A stretch of 64,000 nucleotides of DNA from Cryptomeria japonica. Lineage: Eukaryota; Streptophyta; Pinopsida; Cupressales; Cupressaceae. The notes below the pieces were generated by a model. That model saw only the letters and a program-made list of their open reading frames with translations. It did no database searches and had not been told where the DNA came from. Within the stretch, counting starts at the first letter, position 1; the number at the start of each line of letters is the position of its first letter. The position numbers and the translations under genes are program-made. This document shows positions 11,640-23,655 of the stretch, in pieces. The stretch lies in contig NC_081409.1 in the NCBI RefSeq assembly GCF_030272615.1, positions 242,233,332 through 242,297,331 of the forward strand, in the 5' to 3' direction.

Positions 11640-14379
11640 TTTCTTTTCACATTATATATTAATTTTCTATTAGATGGTTATTTTTGTATACATATCATTA
11701 CATATAATATGTGTACTTTTTTTTATCAATTTTTTCCTTTGTTCTTTTCCTTCCACCTCATGCATGTTCCTCGCGATCTACTTCCACCCTCACTTGTACT
11801 TCTTTGTAGTCTTTGTATGCAATTGGAGTGTAATCCGAAACATTAAATCAAAAAAATATATACAACTTTTTTCATAAACTCATTCACATAATCACACATC
11901 TTCTTAACTTTCTAATCCTATACTTTTTTCTATTTGAAATACATCAACATGTTTCTTTTCTTTTACTAATGTTTCTATATTCCTTATATGCATATGTATT
12001 GATTTTTCTTTATAACTTTTTTTTGTTATATGCTTCATTCTTTGCACATTGTTGATTTTTTTTGTGCAAGCTATGTGGTGCACACACTTGGTGATACAAT
12101 TTTCAAGATGCACCTACTTTGAAAAATCACAAAAAAAATTCAACAAAAAATACACTTTAACAAAAAATAGGGCGACCACACACTGAACATTGTGTTGTAT
12201 TTTATCAAAAAGAATAGGAACACTTTAATTTGTGCACATACAAAATTTGACCCTCTTAATGCTAACTATTTATAAAAAAGTTTAGTACTACAATTCTTGT
12301 TCTTATCGTATCTTCAAATTATGAATGCATGCATCTTTAGTTACTCATCCAAGTTTAAGTTGAGTTGATTTTAAAAGAAAGTGGACACTTTTGATTCCCT
12401 TTTTGTCCCTCGTTTCTATGTACTTGCCATTATGTGTAATATCTACCTTTTTATTTTTGTATCAAAATTTTCAATTTTTTTCTTCTAATTAGTATTAATT
12501 AATACCAAAGTTTCTAACCAAAGATATCTAAGAACAATTTCAAACTGTCGATATCTAAAACACCAAAAAAAGAATTCAAACCATATTTTTCCACATGGAA
12601 AGCTTCAAATATTTTGAAAAATAAATAATCTTACCTTCTATTTGAGTATCCTTAATCTTCTATTTTTAAACCTTTAATTGGTTGGCCAAGTCTCTATTAA
12701 TGAATATATAATTGTTGCAAGTATTTATGAAAATAATACCCTTTTTCTTTTTAAATGCGTCAATGATTAATATATGAAATCTTCATTCTTTATCGCTAAA
12801 TTGCATATATTCTTATCCATCTTCTCCTTTTTATCTTCTCCACTAATATTCTCTTCCTTCTCACATAATTATCCCCATGTTCCTCTCTCTTATCCTCACC
12901 ATTTTCTTCTTCTTTAGTCACCTACTTATCTTAGAAAACTTATTTATTTTGTTCTAAGAATGGTTGCTTTTATGTAATGAATTAAACAATATAATAGGCA
13001 CACCTTTAAGTGAATGTGTATTATTATTTTCCATAATCCATTTTTTTAAATTAGAACCATCATTCTTTACCTCATTAACATTTCCATCGGGAACTTGCAT
13101 GAAAATTTTGGTTTTAATTTCGATTGATTGATCTCCTTTTGTAATGTAGATTTGAAAAAAAATAATAATATGGAAAGATAGATCTAATTTTTTCCTCACT
13201 TAAAAAATAGAATTCATTTTTTCTCACCTAACTTGCAAGATGTAATTCTTTTTTCTTAATTTTGTGTTAAAAAATAGAATTAATATGTCAACTCAAAATC
13301 ACCATATCTCCTTCAATACTATTCAATATTCTAACAATAACCATTTTTTAAGAAAGCCATCATAATTATTTTTTTCAATTAATCTAAGACCAATATAAAT
13401 AAAAGCATAAATAATGCAAGTAACCTTTTACAAAAAGTTTTCTTAATTGTACACTAAAAAAATAAGAATTGCGGGGTTGACTTTCACCATATCTCCCTTA
13501 ATACAACCCAAGTCCTTATTATGATCAAAATTTGGAAATCAAATAAAACTATTTCCATTGAATCTAAAACCACTCTAATTAGATACATGTGTGAGGTGCA
13601 TGATTACCTTTTTGAAAATATATATGACTTATTTTAATAAAAAGTCAACCAAAATCTTGTATCATTTCACTTAAATCAAAGCTCTAGTATCAAATGTTAA
13701 GAACATATATACAATAATATAAATATTCTAGAAAGATCTCACAACACAAGAAATTTTTGTGGCCTCAAGATGTCCTCATATCTAAGACACTTAGAAACAA
13801 AGTGAAACCTTGAGATAAGGAAATACCATATAATACTTCTTATGGAAGAAGTCACTCCACATTGTATCTAATACATTAAATCTTATACACATTCACTACT
13901 CATCATAGATCATTACAATTTACTATTCACCTTCTTTAAATATGTCACAACCCTCCTTTATCACTTTTGATTTGATACAATTACTATTATATCTTTTCGT
14001 GGTTGAGCTATTGAATATGGTTGAATAAATATTATAAAAGGTTAAATAATGGGCCCACATACACACTTGGAGAAAATAATTTAAATAGGCATTATTTATT
14101 TTTCCCATTTCCAATTATAGCACATGTTGTCGGAGAAATTAGAAGCTTCTAGAGGAATCTTCATTCTTTAATTCCCTTGCATGTAACTCCCCCACTAGGA
14201 TATTAATCAATTTTGCATGGATCCAATATTGGAAAAAGAATCTCATTCTCAATTAATTTTTCTAGATAGTGGAATTAAGGGGTTTTTCCTATATATAGTA
14301 TACAAGTTTTCAAAAGAGGGGGTTGATTATTTTTATTGAAGGAAAGTTTTCTCAAGTAGTTTGGTTTTTTTGTTTTTTT

Positions 14380-14380
<1 letters not shown>
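11640..14380. other. AT-rich stretch without recognisable gene
   Basis: No coding frame over about 90 codons, no domain motif and no clear terminal repeats were seen on either strand. Poly-A/poly-T words and AT-rich words dominate. It may be decayed transposon DNA, but nothing supports a family call. Confidence 0.6.

Positions 14381-14424
<44 letters not shown>
14381..14424. repeat. Poly-T tract (44 T)
   Basis: A run of 44 T follows two shorter T runs separated by single G. It could be the A-tail of a - strand retroposon lying to its right, but no matching target duplication was found. Confidence 0.9.
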
Positions 14425-15152
14425 CTTCTGGTAGTCACATTTCATTGTAGGATTGTTAAGTAGTTGTTTTTGAAGAAATTCAAAGAAAAAGTTGCAAGGA
14501 AGAATCAAGGGAGGCTAGTTGAAGAATTCAGAGGGGATTCTACATCAAGCTTCAAGTATCCAGGTTCTCCTCTTTTAATTGAATCATGCTTCTTGTGTTA
14601 TTCTTTTCTTTCCTATGAGTAAATCGTGTTGTGAATAAATTAATTTCTCATGTATCAAATTTTGTTTTCCCGTGAATGAAACTTATTGGGAATAAAGATT
14701 AATTTCAAATCTTGTTATCTTGTTTTATTCTTTTCTTTCCTATGAGTAAATCTTGCTGTGAATAAATTAATTTCTCATGTATGAAATCTTGTTTCCCTGT
14801 GAATGAAACTTAATTGGGAATAAAGATAAATTTTCAATCTTGTTTTCTTGTTTTATTTTCTTTCCTATGAGTAAATCTTGTTGTGAATAAGAATAAATAA
14901 ATAAATTTCTCTGTGAATGAAACTTATTGGGAATAAAGATTAATTTCAAATCTCATTTCTTGTTTTATTATTTTTTTCCTGTGAGTAAATCTTGTTGTGA
15001 ACAAGAATAAATAAATTAATTTCTCCTGTAAGAAATTTTGTTTTCCTGTGAAGGAAACTTATTGGGAAGAAAGATTAATTACAGATCTTGTTTTCTTGTT
15101 TTCTTTTCTTTCCGATTAATTACAGATCTTGTTTTCTTGTTTTCTTTTCTTT

Positions 15153-15922
15153 CCTGGGAGTAAATCTTTTTTTTTTATTGATAAAATTATGTATTATATT
15201 GCTTAGAATAGAAAAGTATTACATCCAAGGAGCAGATAGACTATCTGTAGTCATAAAGGGGTCACTCCCCTACTACAAAAAGGAACCCAAAGAAGCACCA
15301 TCCCACCATGACCCACAACCACAAAAAGGGTCACTTACATACATAATACCCACACACTAGACCCCGATCGACCCAACCTTAGCTATGAAACCACCCCAAT
15401 GCCTCTTCTCTTGAGAAATTGGGGATACCCCTGTTGGGTCCAACCTCCTGCGTCACGCTCCCTCCACCTGGCATTGTTCCTGGCCTACCTCCGCACAACG
15501 ACCCATGCTCCACCACCTTCGCCGATTTCTTTGGAAGCTGACGCCGGACCAAAGGCCTCCCATCCTCTCCCAGAGGAGCCTCGAACTGAATGGGAGTCAC
15601 CTTCCCGCGGATCTTAACACGTTCAGTTGGCCCCAATTGACGAACAAAATTCACAATCGCAACCCAACCTTTCCTTGTGTCCTCCTCCTGCAAAGAAATT
15701 GGCTGAGAAGCCGACCAAATGACAAAAGGCTGCAGCTCCCCATCGGCCACTCCAATCCTCCTGCTCGGGCCTTCCACCAACTTCAACCCTTCGCCAATGA
15801 CAGCTCGGGCCACCACTTCCCGCATACCTCCTGCCCATTTGGGTCTTAACACCAGGGAAGTAATCTGTTGCACTTCCTCCATCGACTTCCCCACCTGCAA
15901 GGTCATCCTGGGAGTAAATCTT
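15153..15922 (-). mobile_element. Retroposon inserted in the minisatellite, 16-bp duplications
   Basis: CCTGGGAGTAAATCTT at 15153-15168 is repeated exactly at 15907-15922. Between them lie 738 bp (15169-15906) unrelated to the minisatellite and much richer in GC. The + strand left edge is a T run, so the insert is a - strand cDNA with a short A tail. Upstream of the tail are about 210 bp of untranslated DNA and a 175-codon ORF. The structure is that of a LINE-mobilised, 5'-truncated transcript. Whether the source is a LINE or a host mRNA is open. Confidence 0.8.
15379..15906 (-). CDS. Unidentified 175-residue ORF in retroposon
   Basis: This open frame runs from the ATG at the very 5' junction of the insert to a stop, leaving ~210 bp of 3' untranslated DNA. 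It is GC-rich and quite unlike its AT-rich surroundings. The protein has ELQPFVIWSASQPISLQEE in the middle, a basic middle-to-C-terminal part, a glycine-rich segment (GGRPGTMPGGG) and no membrane segment or signal peptide. I recognise no family; it does not look like L1 ORF1 (no CCHC knuckle) or RT. The 5' truncation exactly at an ATG suggests the true protein was longer and this Met is internal. Lack of stops over 175 codons suggests a recent insertion; expression is unproven. Confidence 0.45.
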   Translation of the reverse strand: MTLQVGKSMEEVQQITSLVLRPKWAGGMREVVARAVIGEGLKLVEGPSRRIGVADGELQPFVIWSASQPISLQEEDTRKGWVAIVNFVRQLGPTERVKIRGKVTPIQFEAPLGEDGRPLVRRQLPKKSAKVVEHGSLCGGRPGTMPGGGSVTQEVGPNRGIPNFSREEALGWFHS

Positions 15923-16452
15923 ACTCCGAATAAAAATAAATAAATTAAAATTCACATGTTTTCCTCTGAATGAAAACTTACTGGGATTAAAAATTAATTT
16001 CAAATCTCGTTTTCTTGTTTTATTCTTTTCTTTCCTGTGAATAAAAATTATTGTAAGAATCTTGTGTTCTTCATGTGAAAATCATTCAAATGAAAATCTT
16101 TTCCTTTGATTTTAAATCTGTTCATGTGTACCCAAACTTATTTAAATCTTGAGAGTAAATCCATTTCTTTTTCCCTCTCTTAATATTGATTGATCTTCTT
16201 AAAACCTTTAATTAATTCATTCCTCCCTGTAAATGAACATGGTTGTCATGAGAGAAATTTTATAAAATCTCCTCTCTGTTGTATTGCTTGCCTCAATTTC
16301 AAGCGCAATGTATCTTTTTTGGGCTCTCGTGAAAACATCTGAAACAATTTTCTCTATTATCTTTCATACCTGTGAGTAGATTCTTATTTTTATTTTTATA
16401 ATAATATTTTTATATACCCCTCTTAAATTGTTAATAGAACTAGAATAAAACC

Positions 16453-16476
16453 ATATATATATATATATATATATAT
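16453..16476. repeat. (AT)n microsatellite
   Basis: About 24 bp of alternating A and T. Confidence 0.9.
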
Positions 16477-16572
16477 TGCAATATTAAATTTATACGATAA
16501 GGAAAAAAAATTAAAAAAAAAAAGTAGTTTCAAATTATTTTTTTATTAAAATAAATTAAATGGTCAACGTAA

Positions 16573-16790
16573 GGGGCGGGGGGGGGGGGGGGGGGGGGGG
16601 TGGAGTTAACATACCCGTCGGGGAGTGGTACTCTCCACTACCCCTGCAGTCACTGTTACAATAGTGGCCGCAGAGGGAGTGGAGGGGCCCACGACTGTCC
16701 CCTCATCACTGCGGGCCTGCACCTGCAGGTCCGCAATGGTGATGGGACCTGTGGCCCCCACTCCCCACTTGGCAATAAAAGCCATATTTT
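16573..16790. repeat. G-homopolymer and short GC-rich island
   Basis: A run of 23 G at 16578-16600 is followed by ~190 bp of GC-rich DNA with several CTGCAG/CCTGCAGG-like palindromic words near 16640 and 16720. Both sides are strongly AT-rich. The 78-codon frame here has no recognisable features and I do not call it a gene. Confidence 0.6.
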
Positions 16791-17290
16791 AAATTATTTT
16801 CGTATCAAATATTTTTTTTCTCTTTTCTTAATTTAGATTTTTTTTACATTTTCATAAACATAATAAATGAAAAAGAAAAAAAAGGGACTAGTTAATACTG
16901 TTTAATTTGATGGGAAGTTATACCAAAAATTAATTTGCAAATTGGAATTTGTTAATATTTTCTCTAATTTAAATTTTAGTTTAGTAAAGTTAAACTTAGA
17001 TAAATTTATAAATAATTTGGATCATTGTTATCTAATACTACCAAATCAATCTTTAGTAAATTTATAATTGTAAATTAAATTATACCTAATTTTATAATTG
17101 GAATCTTTCAATTTATTTGAGATTTATTGGGTTACTTGGTTGGTATTTTAGATTCATTAAAAACAATTAATTTATATTATTATGATTTGATCCAAAATTT
17201 GTCTAATGTCTAAACTAATTGCTTATTTTGAACTAGTGACTCTATAATTAATTATTCTCATGATAGAAATAAACATTGCTTAATATTGCA

Positions 17291-17445
17291 TGTAAATTAC
17301 ACTATTCTTTCACCATGCAAATTACTTATACATTATTTGCATTTATTGATGAGCAAGTTACATTTTCATCATCTTCATGCAAGTTACACGTTTAATTATC
17401 AATGTGCGAGTTTCATGATTGTCATTATTGTGCAAGTTATATTTC
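17291..17445. repeat. Degenerate ~26-bp tandem repeat (TGCAAGTTACA)
   Basis: Variants of TGCAAGTTACA occur at 17291, 17315, 17352, 17378, 17404 and 17431, mostly about 26 bp apart. No coding or terminal-repeat context was found. Confidence 0.55.
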
Positions 17446-18229
17446 AAGTTTTGAATACTAAATAATTTAGTTGTAGAAGGATGGTATTTTTTTTCAAGTG
17501 GTTCATGAATCCCATAGAAGTAGTTATTTCAATTAATTAAGCTTTGCAATGTCTAATTATGCACGTTCATTTCATAATTGTTTCAAGCATGATGCTAATT
17601 AAAAGTTTTCATAGCCTCTTAGTTAGAAAACTAAACAAAGGGAGTTGGAAAACAAAAACCTAGCAACGTCTGATATTTACAGTGCCTCTGGGTCACACTT
17701 ATGGGTAATGCCATTGTGTTGAACTACTGCACTTAACACCTAATAAAGTTGCATCAGCGACGTCTGTGGCATCGTCCCTATAAATCATCCAGGAGTAATA
17801 AGGGACACTTGGAAGTTAAAATCCAAGGGGCGAGTAATCCCCCTTGGATCGATAATCTAATAAGATAATCCTTAAATGATTTTACATCCACTGAGTTAAA
17901 CCATAGTAAACCCCTTTAGGGTTGATTGAGTGAAATGCTTTTATAAATTTGATTTAATCTCGAAGAGTTGTTGGCGATTGACAATTGGGTCAAGGGTGAC
18001 GCTTATGATAGGATTAGGATCTAGTTGTTTTAGGCCACAAACAATAGGCCATCTTGAGCCTTTGCTTAAGTGCTACCATCGTGGGTAGCAACCGCAAAGA
18101 AACTATCTGGGACATTGACCCTAGAAAGGGTTGTGTACCCACCAAATAGTTTACATTAAACCATAGATTAGAAAATAGAACTACATACTTTACGCCTTGA
18201 TCCCGTGCCAAAATGGGTATTTAGGTAGT

Positions 18230-18251
18230 CTAGGGACAAAGTTGTCCCTAG
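18230..18251. repeat. 22-bp near-perfect palindrome
   Basis: CTAGGGACAA and TTGTCCCTAG form two exact 10-bp arms around AG. A second hairpin, CACTCCT-ATTAG-AGGAGTG, lies at 18478-18496 in the same block. Confidence 0.9.
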
Positions 18252-18581
18252 TACTTAGGCGTTCGTGGATGGGGTCTAGGATTTGGTAAGAAGAAGGATT
18301 GCGAAGAATCCTAATTTGAAAGATAAGTGTGATAAAAGAAAAAGTAATTCAATGCATACTCGGAAGGAATCTCGTATGGATTCACTTGATTTCCCAAGGC
18401 TTTAAGCCAAATTTCGAGGCGAAATTCAAGCTTGCATTATGTTATTTTGATTTCTCCCAAGGACGACGACCTCGGTGCACTCCTATTAGAGGAGTGTAGT
18501 ACTTAGTGAGTGACTTAGGACCCGAATGGTCCCAATGAGTTTAAGTCTCTGGCCAGAGCACCTCCTATCCCAAGTTGGATA

Positions 18582-18723
18582 GATGCCTACCCCGTATGGG
18601 TAGTTGCCTATCCCGTATTGGATAGATGAAACCTTCTGTCCCATATGGACAGATGCCTAACCCGTATGGTTAGATGCTCATCCCGAATGGATGAATGCCT
18701 AATCCAAATGGATAGATGCCTAG
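18582..18723. repeat. 21-bp tandem repeat, seven units
   Basis: The unit is close to GATGCCTANCCCGTATGGATA. Unit starts are at 18582, 18603, 18625, 18652, 18673, 18694 and 18715; spacing is 21-22 bp except one of 27 bp. The period equals seven codons, and part of it could read as a DAYPVW-like heptapeptide, but stops occur in that frame. Confidence 0.85.
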
Positions 18724-18759
18724 AGTATGCGATTGAATCAAACACAAATGATTAAATCA

Positions 18760-21700
18760 AATGAAAAAAAAAGAGGTCAATTTTTTTGGGTTAAGTATAG
18801 TGGGTTATTACAAAATAAACCTCCTAATACATAATGGAGGGGTAAACCATTGATTTTAATGTAAACCACATCATTACCCAATATAATTAATTACATAAGT
18901 TGTCCACATTATCTACCATAACTAACTTTAGGAATATGTTTGGGACAATATCTCAATCAACCAAAATACATTATAATATTAACACTTATGTACCTAACAC
19001 TTTGTAGTATCATTATCCACTTTTCTTTGAATGTACACCCACTTGTAAATTTGAACATTATTAGTGCTTGTTTCTTTCTTTCAAACCCAAGTAGTTTCAA
19101 CTTCCTTTCAAGATGAAGAAACTCTAGATATATCATTCACAATGCCTTTTCTATTTTCTGCTTGCGTTGGTACATGCATAGTTTGTTTCTCATATGGATC
19201 CCTTATAGGTAAGCTAAAATTTTATCCCTTAGTTTACAAAGGATAGGTTGTACCACTTATGGTTGATATGAATGCATATAAGTTAATTTACTTTTAATCT
19301 TCATAGATTCTTTTGGTCTTATTAATTGTTGGTTTTATTCTTCATTTTCTTTCCATCATTATTTTTTATGAAGTTATGTAAATCATGTAAATTTATCATT
19401 ACGCTCATATGGTAGTTCATTGTGTGTTTTGATGAATGTATCTATGAAAAATATCTTAATTTTGATAAAGGAACTAATGGATCTATAGTAGCTATACCTT
19501 CTTCACCTTTGTGAACATATTTGTTGAATTAAAGTAACATTGAAGATATTACTTGATATTATTTAATTCATTGACATCTAAGTAATACATTTTTTTGTTT
19601 AACAATGAATAATATGACATGAAATAGGCACTTCCTTCAAATTAACTATTAAAGCCAAAACAATACATTCCATACTCTACAACCAACATCCCATATTAGT
19701 AATCTTAAGTGAAAAATCTAAATATGCATATGCTTGCCATTGATAATAATGATTGAATAAAAATTATTTCGCGCACACATTATATTAACAAATGGGATCT
19801 ATAAATACACCCTTAATTGGCATTAAGTCCACCTAACCCCTAACATATGAAGGACCATAATAATTATTTTGTGGCATTTTGTTATGTAAAAACCTGATCA
19901 CTCGCATAGAAGTAGCATCTAGAATTTTCATTGTCATAACCAAAACGTGAAACTTAGAACGTTTTCAAATCCATCAACATGTGCATGTACCTCATGACGA
20001 TCTTGCAAATTTGTATAAAGTTATAAATTTTGATTATGAGGAGCAACCAAATGATTGTCCCCATAAACTTAACACTATCAACATTAACTGTAAAACTATT
20101 AATCATATTTTGAATTGTATGTTTTAGTGCCATGCATTACTAAGTATCATGATGATTAACTCTAATAATTACAAAATTGTCTCATCATATCTCTTAGACA
20201 ACCTTAAGTCTATCAAATGGTTTAATGAGAGGAAGTATGATCATGTTTTCCTCAAGTAAGCATTACTTGAAGCACATTATTCAAAGTATCATGAAATATT
20301 GTAAATTTCCTAATTTTAAAAGCTAAAAATAAGAAAAAAATTGAAGTAGCAGCAACATGATTAGCATTTGACCTTTTCTCTCTTTTTTTTTTCTTTTTTT
20401 TTTTTTCTCTTTTTCTTTCTTACCATGCTAGAAACTATTTTGTAGGATGGTGTAGGAGAAAAATGTGAAGGTCCATGCTTGAGTGCATTAGTCTCTATCA
20501 ACTTTATCTCAACATTCCTCACATTGACAAATGAACTCAAAATAAACATAGCTATTGAAATACACATTTTTGTTGAATAGTATACAACAATCACTTAACA
20601 AAAATTCTTCGAAGCTCGTCATTGAGGATTTGGTAATGCATTATAGTACAGAAAGATTAAAATCTAATTTAACAATCATTAATGCACTCATTGGATCCTT
20701 ATTATAATGTAATCAAACAAATCTAAAATAGAAACCTTAAATCAATATTTACACTAAAATATGTCACAAAGACATTGAACAAATCTAAAAATTAATGTAT
20801 AAACCCATGTGAAAGTGAATATAACCATTCAATAGCATAATATTTCAAAATAGAAGATCCTATTTGACAACAATCATCATATACAAAATTAAAATATGTA
20901 GCATTGAATGAACACAATGTATAATATGATCTCCTCTACCATTAAGTATATTTCAAACCTAAGTCAAAAATCAAATTGAAAACAAACAATATAAAATTTC
21001 AAGAGAAAGTAGATCATGTTTGACTTCTCTAAATATGTCCTTTGTATATCTAAAAAGGAAGGTACCCTTTTTCTTTTGCATCTCATCAAATCTAGGAGGA
21101 GAGTGTTAAGAGTAAAGAGCAATACTTGGAGTAGGAAGTGGAGTCAAAGTGTTGAACATGAGATAGAATGGGTGGGATATGGCTAGGTTAGGATGGTGGA
21201 AGAATATAAATGACAACAACATGAGAAGTAGGGATAACACTAGTGGGATGAACAAACGAAGTGTGGTGCACATGAGATGTGGGCATAAGAGATGGGGTAA
21301 TTCTAAGAAGCATGAATAATATGAGAAGTAGGCATAAGAAGAGGATCATCATGATGTAGCATACCATATTTAAAGGACAAGAAGAACTAGGAGGAAGAGG
21401 CTTGGCTAGGATGGGGAGAGATACACGAATCAAAGAGGTTAATGCCCTTATTTGTTTATATATATTGCTAACCACTTCTAATCTATATGGCTTGTACTAA
21501 TTAAAAAAATGTGAAGAATTTCAATAAGTAGAGGAAATAATATTAGCTTTCAAATCTATAAAATGAGTAAAGAATAATTGTGTAATTAAAGCTATTATTT
21601 TTTTAATCTATTTTATCAACATGGGTATCTTGATCAAATGCTCCTTCCCATGAAATAATCATTAACATTTAGATTCTCAACCATATTGTCAACAACTCAA

Positions 21701-23400
21701 GGACTCCTAGCCTTATTAAATTTAATATAGGACATCTTCAAAATAAGGTTAAGATTCTAATGTAAAAATTATATTAAACAAATAAAAGCTTTAGATATAA
21801 AAAGAAGTTAGGCATCAAAAGCCAAAATCTAGAAGATGTAAGATCAAATGACTTCACCAAAATGAAAAGACATAAAATGAGTTTTATAAGTTCTTTTCTA
21901 CATTAAGCTAAGGCAAATAAATGTAATGGATAACAATTAGGTTACCTTAAGGAGCTTAGGTTTGAAATGCTACACAAACATGCTTATGCAATTAATAAAG
22001 AGGATTTTGGTGCTTTGTTTCATTTACGTTAGACATATGTTTTGATGTAACTTGCACCTAAATATCCAATTCTAATTTCTATTATCATATTTAAGATATT
22101 AAGGATTTGACAAATACAAAGATAACATAACAACTGTACTAGTTTGATCTCACAGCTACAAAATGATCTCCATACCTACCCTTCTAATCTAATATTTATT
22201 CTAATATTTATGGTTATGAACTTTTATTGTAACCTTAACCTCACTTTTTGATGTTCAAAAACATGTCCACATTTTCTTTTTGAAAATGGTGGTAATTATG
22301 AGCAATATTAATGTTTGTTGTGTTAAGGGAGAAGAATGACCCACTTCCCACCTTTTGCCTTGTCAAACCCTTGGATTGATATATCAATTTTAACTAAATT
22401 GGAAGACATGTCAAATAAAAATACAAATACCTATGTTGTTCTTATGATCTCATATGCTAATTCAATGCTCCCAAATGCTTTAATGCTTGAACAAGCTGAT
22501 GCTTTAATCAATAATAGACGAGTTAAAATGAATTAGGGTCCATCCTTTTATACAACAATGCCATGCCAAAAATTTGAACATTTTGTGCTTGAGTTGGTAG
22601 ACAACAACCAATTAAAAGTAAGTTGGCATGGACACATGTTTAAATTTGAATTTGGTTTAATAATTGCATATGTGGTTTTGAACCATGACAAGTAACAATA
22701 GATATTGAGGTTGAATCTAGACCAATAAGACACATGACCCAAATTCAAATAAATTTTAGATTTTATACTAACAATTGCTCATAAATTGGACAAAAACAAA
22801 TGATAAATAATATTAAGAATACACTTTTTACCTTTAAATATATCTATCTTGAAACACCTATCTAACTTATTTAAGAAATTATTATGAACATTTCAAAACT
22901 AATATTGCTTAATATCTTTTAAATATATTTAAAAAATATCCTTTTTAACTAGGAGAAGAGCACCGCCCTATCTCCCAATTACTAACTTAAAAAAACCAAA
23001 AAATAAATAGCTAAAAGTTCATTACCAATAGCCGCTTATTTTTTTAACATTTTTGGACTGTAATTGGCCCATTTGTGCACCTTTATTGGTGGGCATTTGT
23101 GCATAAGTATTGACAATTTTAAGTGTATAGTTTTTGGGGCATCTTTAAGCAGGCATCTAGCGACACTTTGAAATGTGTACTTTTTGACTCTTGTGCACAT
23201 AATAGATCCCACAACGTATGCCAGCAAGACTAAACAATAGCTATAAGTAATTAAGTCATATGTAAAGACAACACAAAATATTGTCAAAATCCAATATACC
23301 ATTTAGAATATGTAGACTGTAAAATTAGCTATAACACTACTCTAACATTAACTTACGACTCTATGCTTTTAAGAAGGCCACACTAAGCTAAACCCCAAAT
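18760..23400. other. Intergenic AT-rich DNA without recognisable gene
   Basis: Short frames only (under 100 codons), none with recognisable motifs. A TC-rich/poly-T patch lies at 20376-20420. The stretch lies just upstream of SRP14, so distal regulatory DNA may be here, but I can point to no specific site. Confidence 0.5.
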
Positions 23401-23652
23401 TAACTAACGAAGAAAAATGTAAATTTTGTGTTCGTTGTGACCCAAGACAGAGGGCAGCTCTTTACAGGCGTTCACTCTGATGTTGTTCTTTTAAAAGGAA
23501 AACCTAAATTGTTCCTCCCGGCCGATATTAAAAGAAATACTCCAGAACCGAGCAATATTATAGTTTATCGGCAATATCCAGAATTTTTTGCATACCCAAA
23601 TCAATTTTAGCTCATTGCCAAATCGATTGTAAGCTTCAATTACCCCACGAAA
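23400..23652 (+). promoter_or_regulatory. SRP14: SRP14 promoter-proximal / 5' UTR region
   Basis: This is the DNA just upstream of the ATG. It is less AT-rich than the neighbouring intergenic DNA and includes a CCCGGCC patch near 23518 and an AATATTATAGTTTA stretch near 23552 that could be TATA-like. The transcription start cannot be fixed from sequence alone. Confidence 0.35.
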
Positions 23653-23655
23653 ATG
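23653..23655 (+). CDS. SRP14: SRP14 coding exon 1 (start codon only)
   Basis: The ATG is followed at once by GTGAGT, a strong donor. Reading on without splicing gives MVS then a stop, while the acceptor TTTGCAG at 23828 restores the conserved MVLLE-type N-terminus. Confidence 0.85.

Larger units (their letters stand above)
14597..16090. repeat. Minisatellite with ~125-bp unit
   Basis: Units of the form TCTTTCCTATGAGTAAATC ... GTGAATGAAACTTATTGGG recur. The TTTCCTATGAG-like anchor lies near 14611, 14736, 14861 and 14975 (spacing about 125, 125, 114), then near 15108. The array continues after the insert at 15169-15906, up to about 16090. A 41-bp segment is duplicated in tandem at 15073-15113 and 15114-15154. 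About six degenerate copies; no coding function seen. Confidence 0.8.
17650..18760. other. Non-AT-rich block, unidentified repeat
   Basis: This 1.1-kb block has balanced base composition unlike its flanks and holds several hairpins and a 21-bp tandem array. It looks like part of a repeat family, perhaps an LTR or a non-coding element. I could not find ends, target duplications or a coding frame. Confidence 0.4.

Noticed and set aside
11197-11877. Several overlapping hydrophobic frames of 64-93 codons
   Set aside because: They lie in extreme AT-rich DNA with a TA microsatellite; Phe/Ile/Tyr runs are the expected by-product of base composition.
14275-14508. 77-codon frame with a long lysine run
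   Set aside because: The lysines are just the 44-T tract read in reverse.
16600-16836. 78-codon + strand frame in the GC-rich island
   Set aside because: No conserved motif and it starts right after a G homopolymer; more likely a repeat artefact.
18582-18723. CRISPR array
   Set aside because: Units are directly adjacent with no spacers and the genome is a plant.
21188-21475. 95-codon - strand frame as a gene
   Set aside because: Low-complexity, Leu/Ser/His-rich with no domain or splice context; treated as chance.
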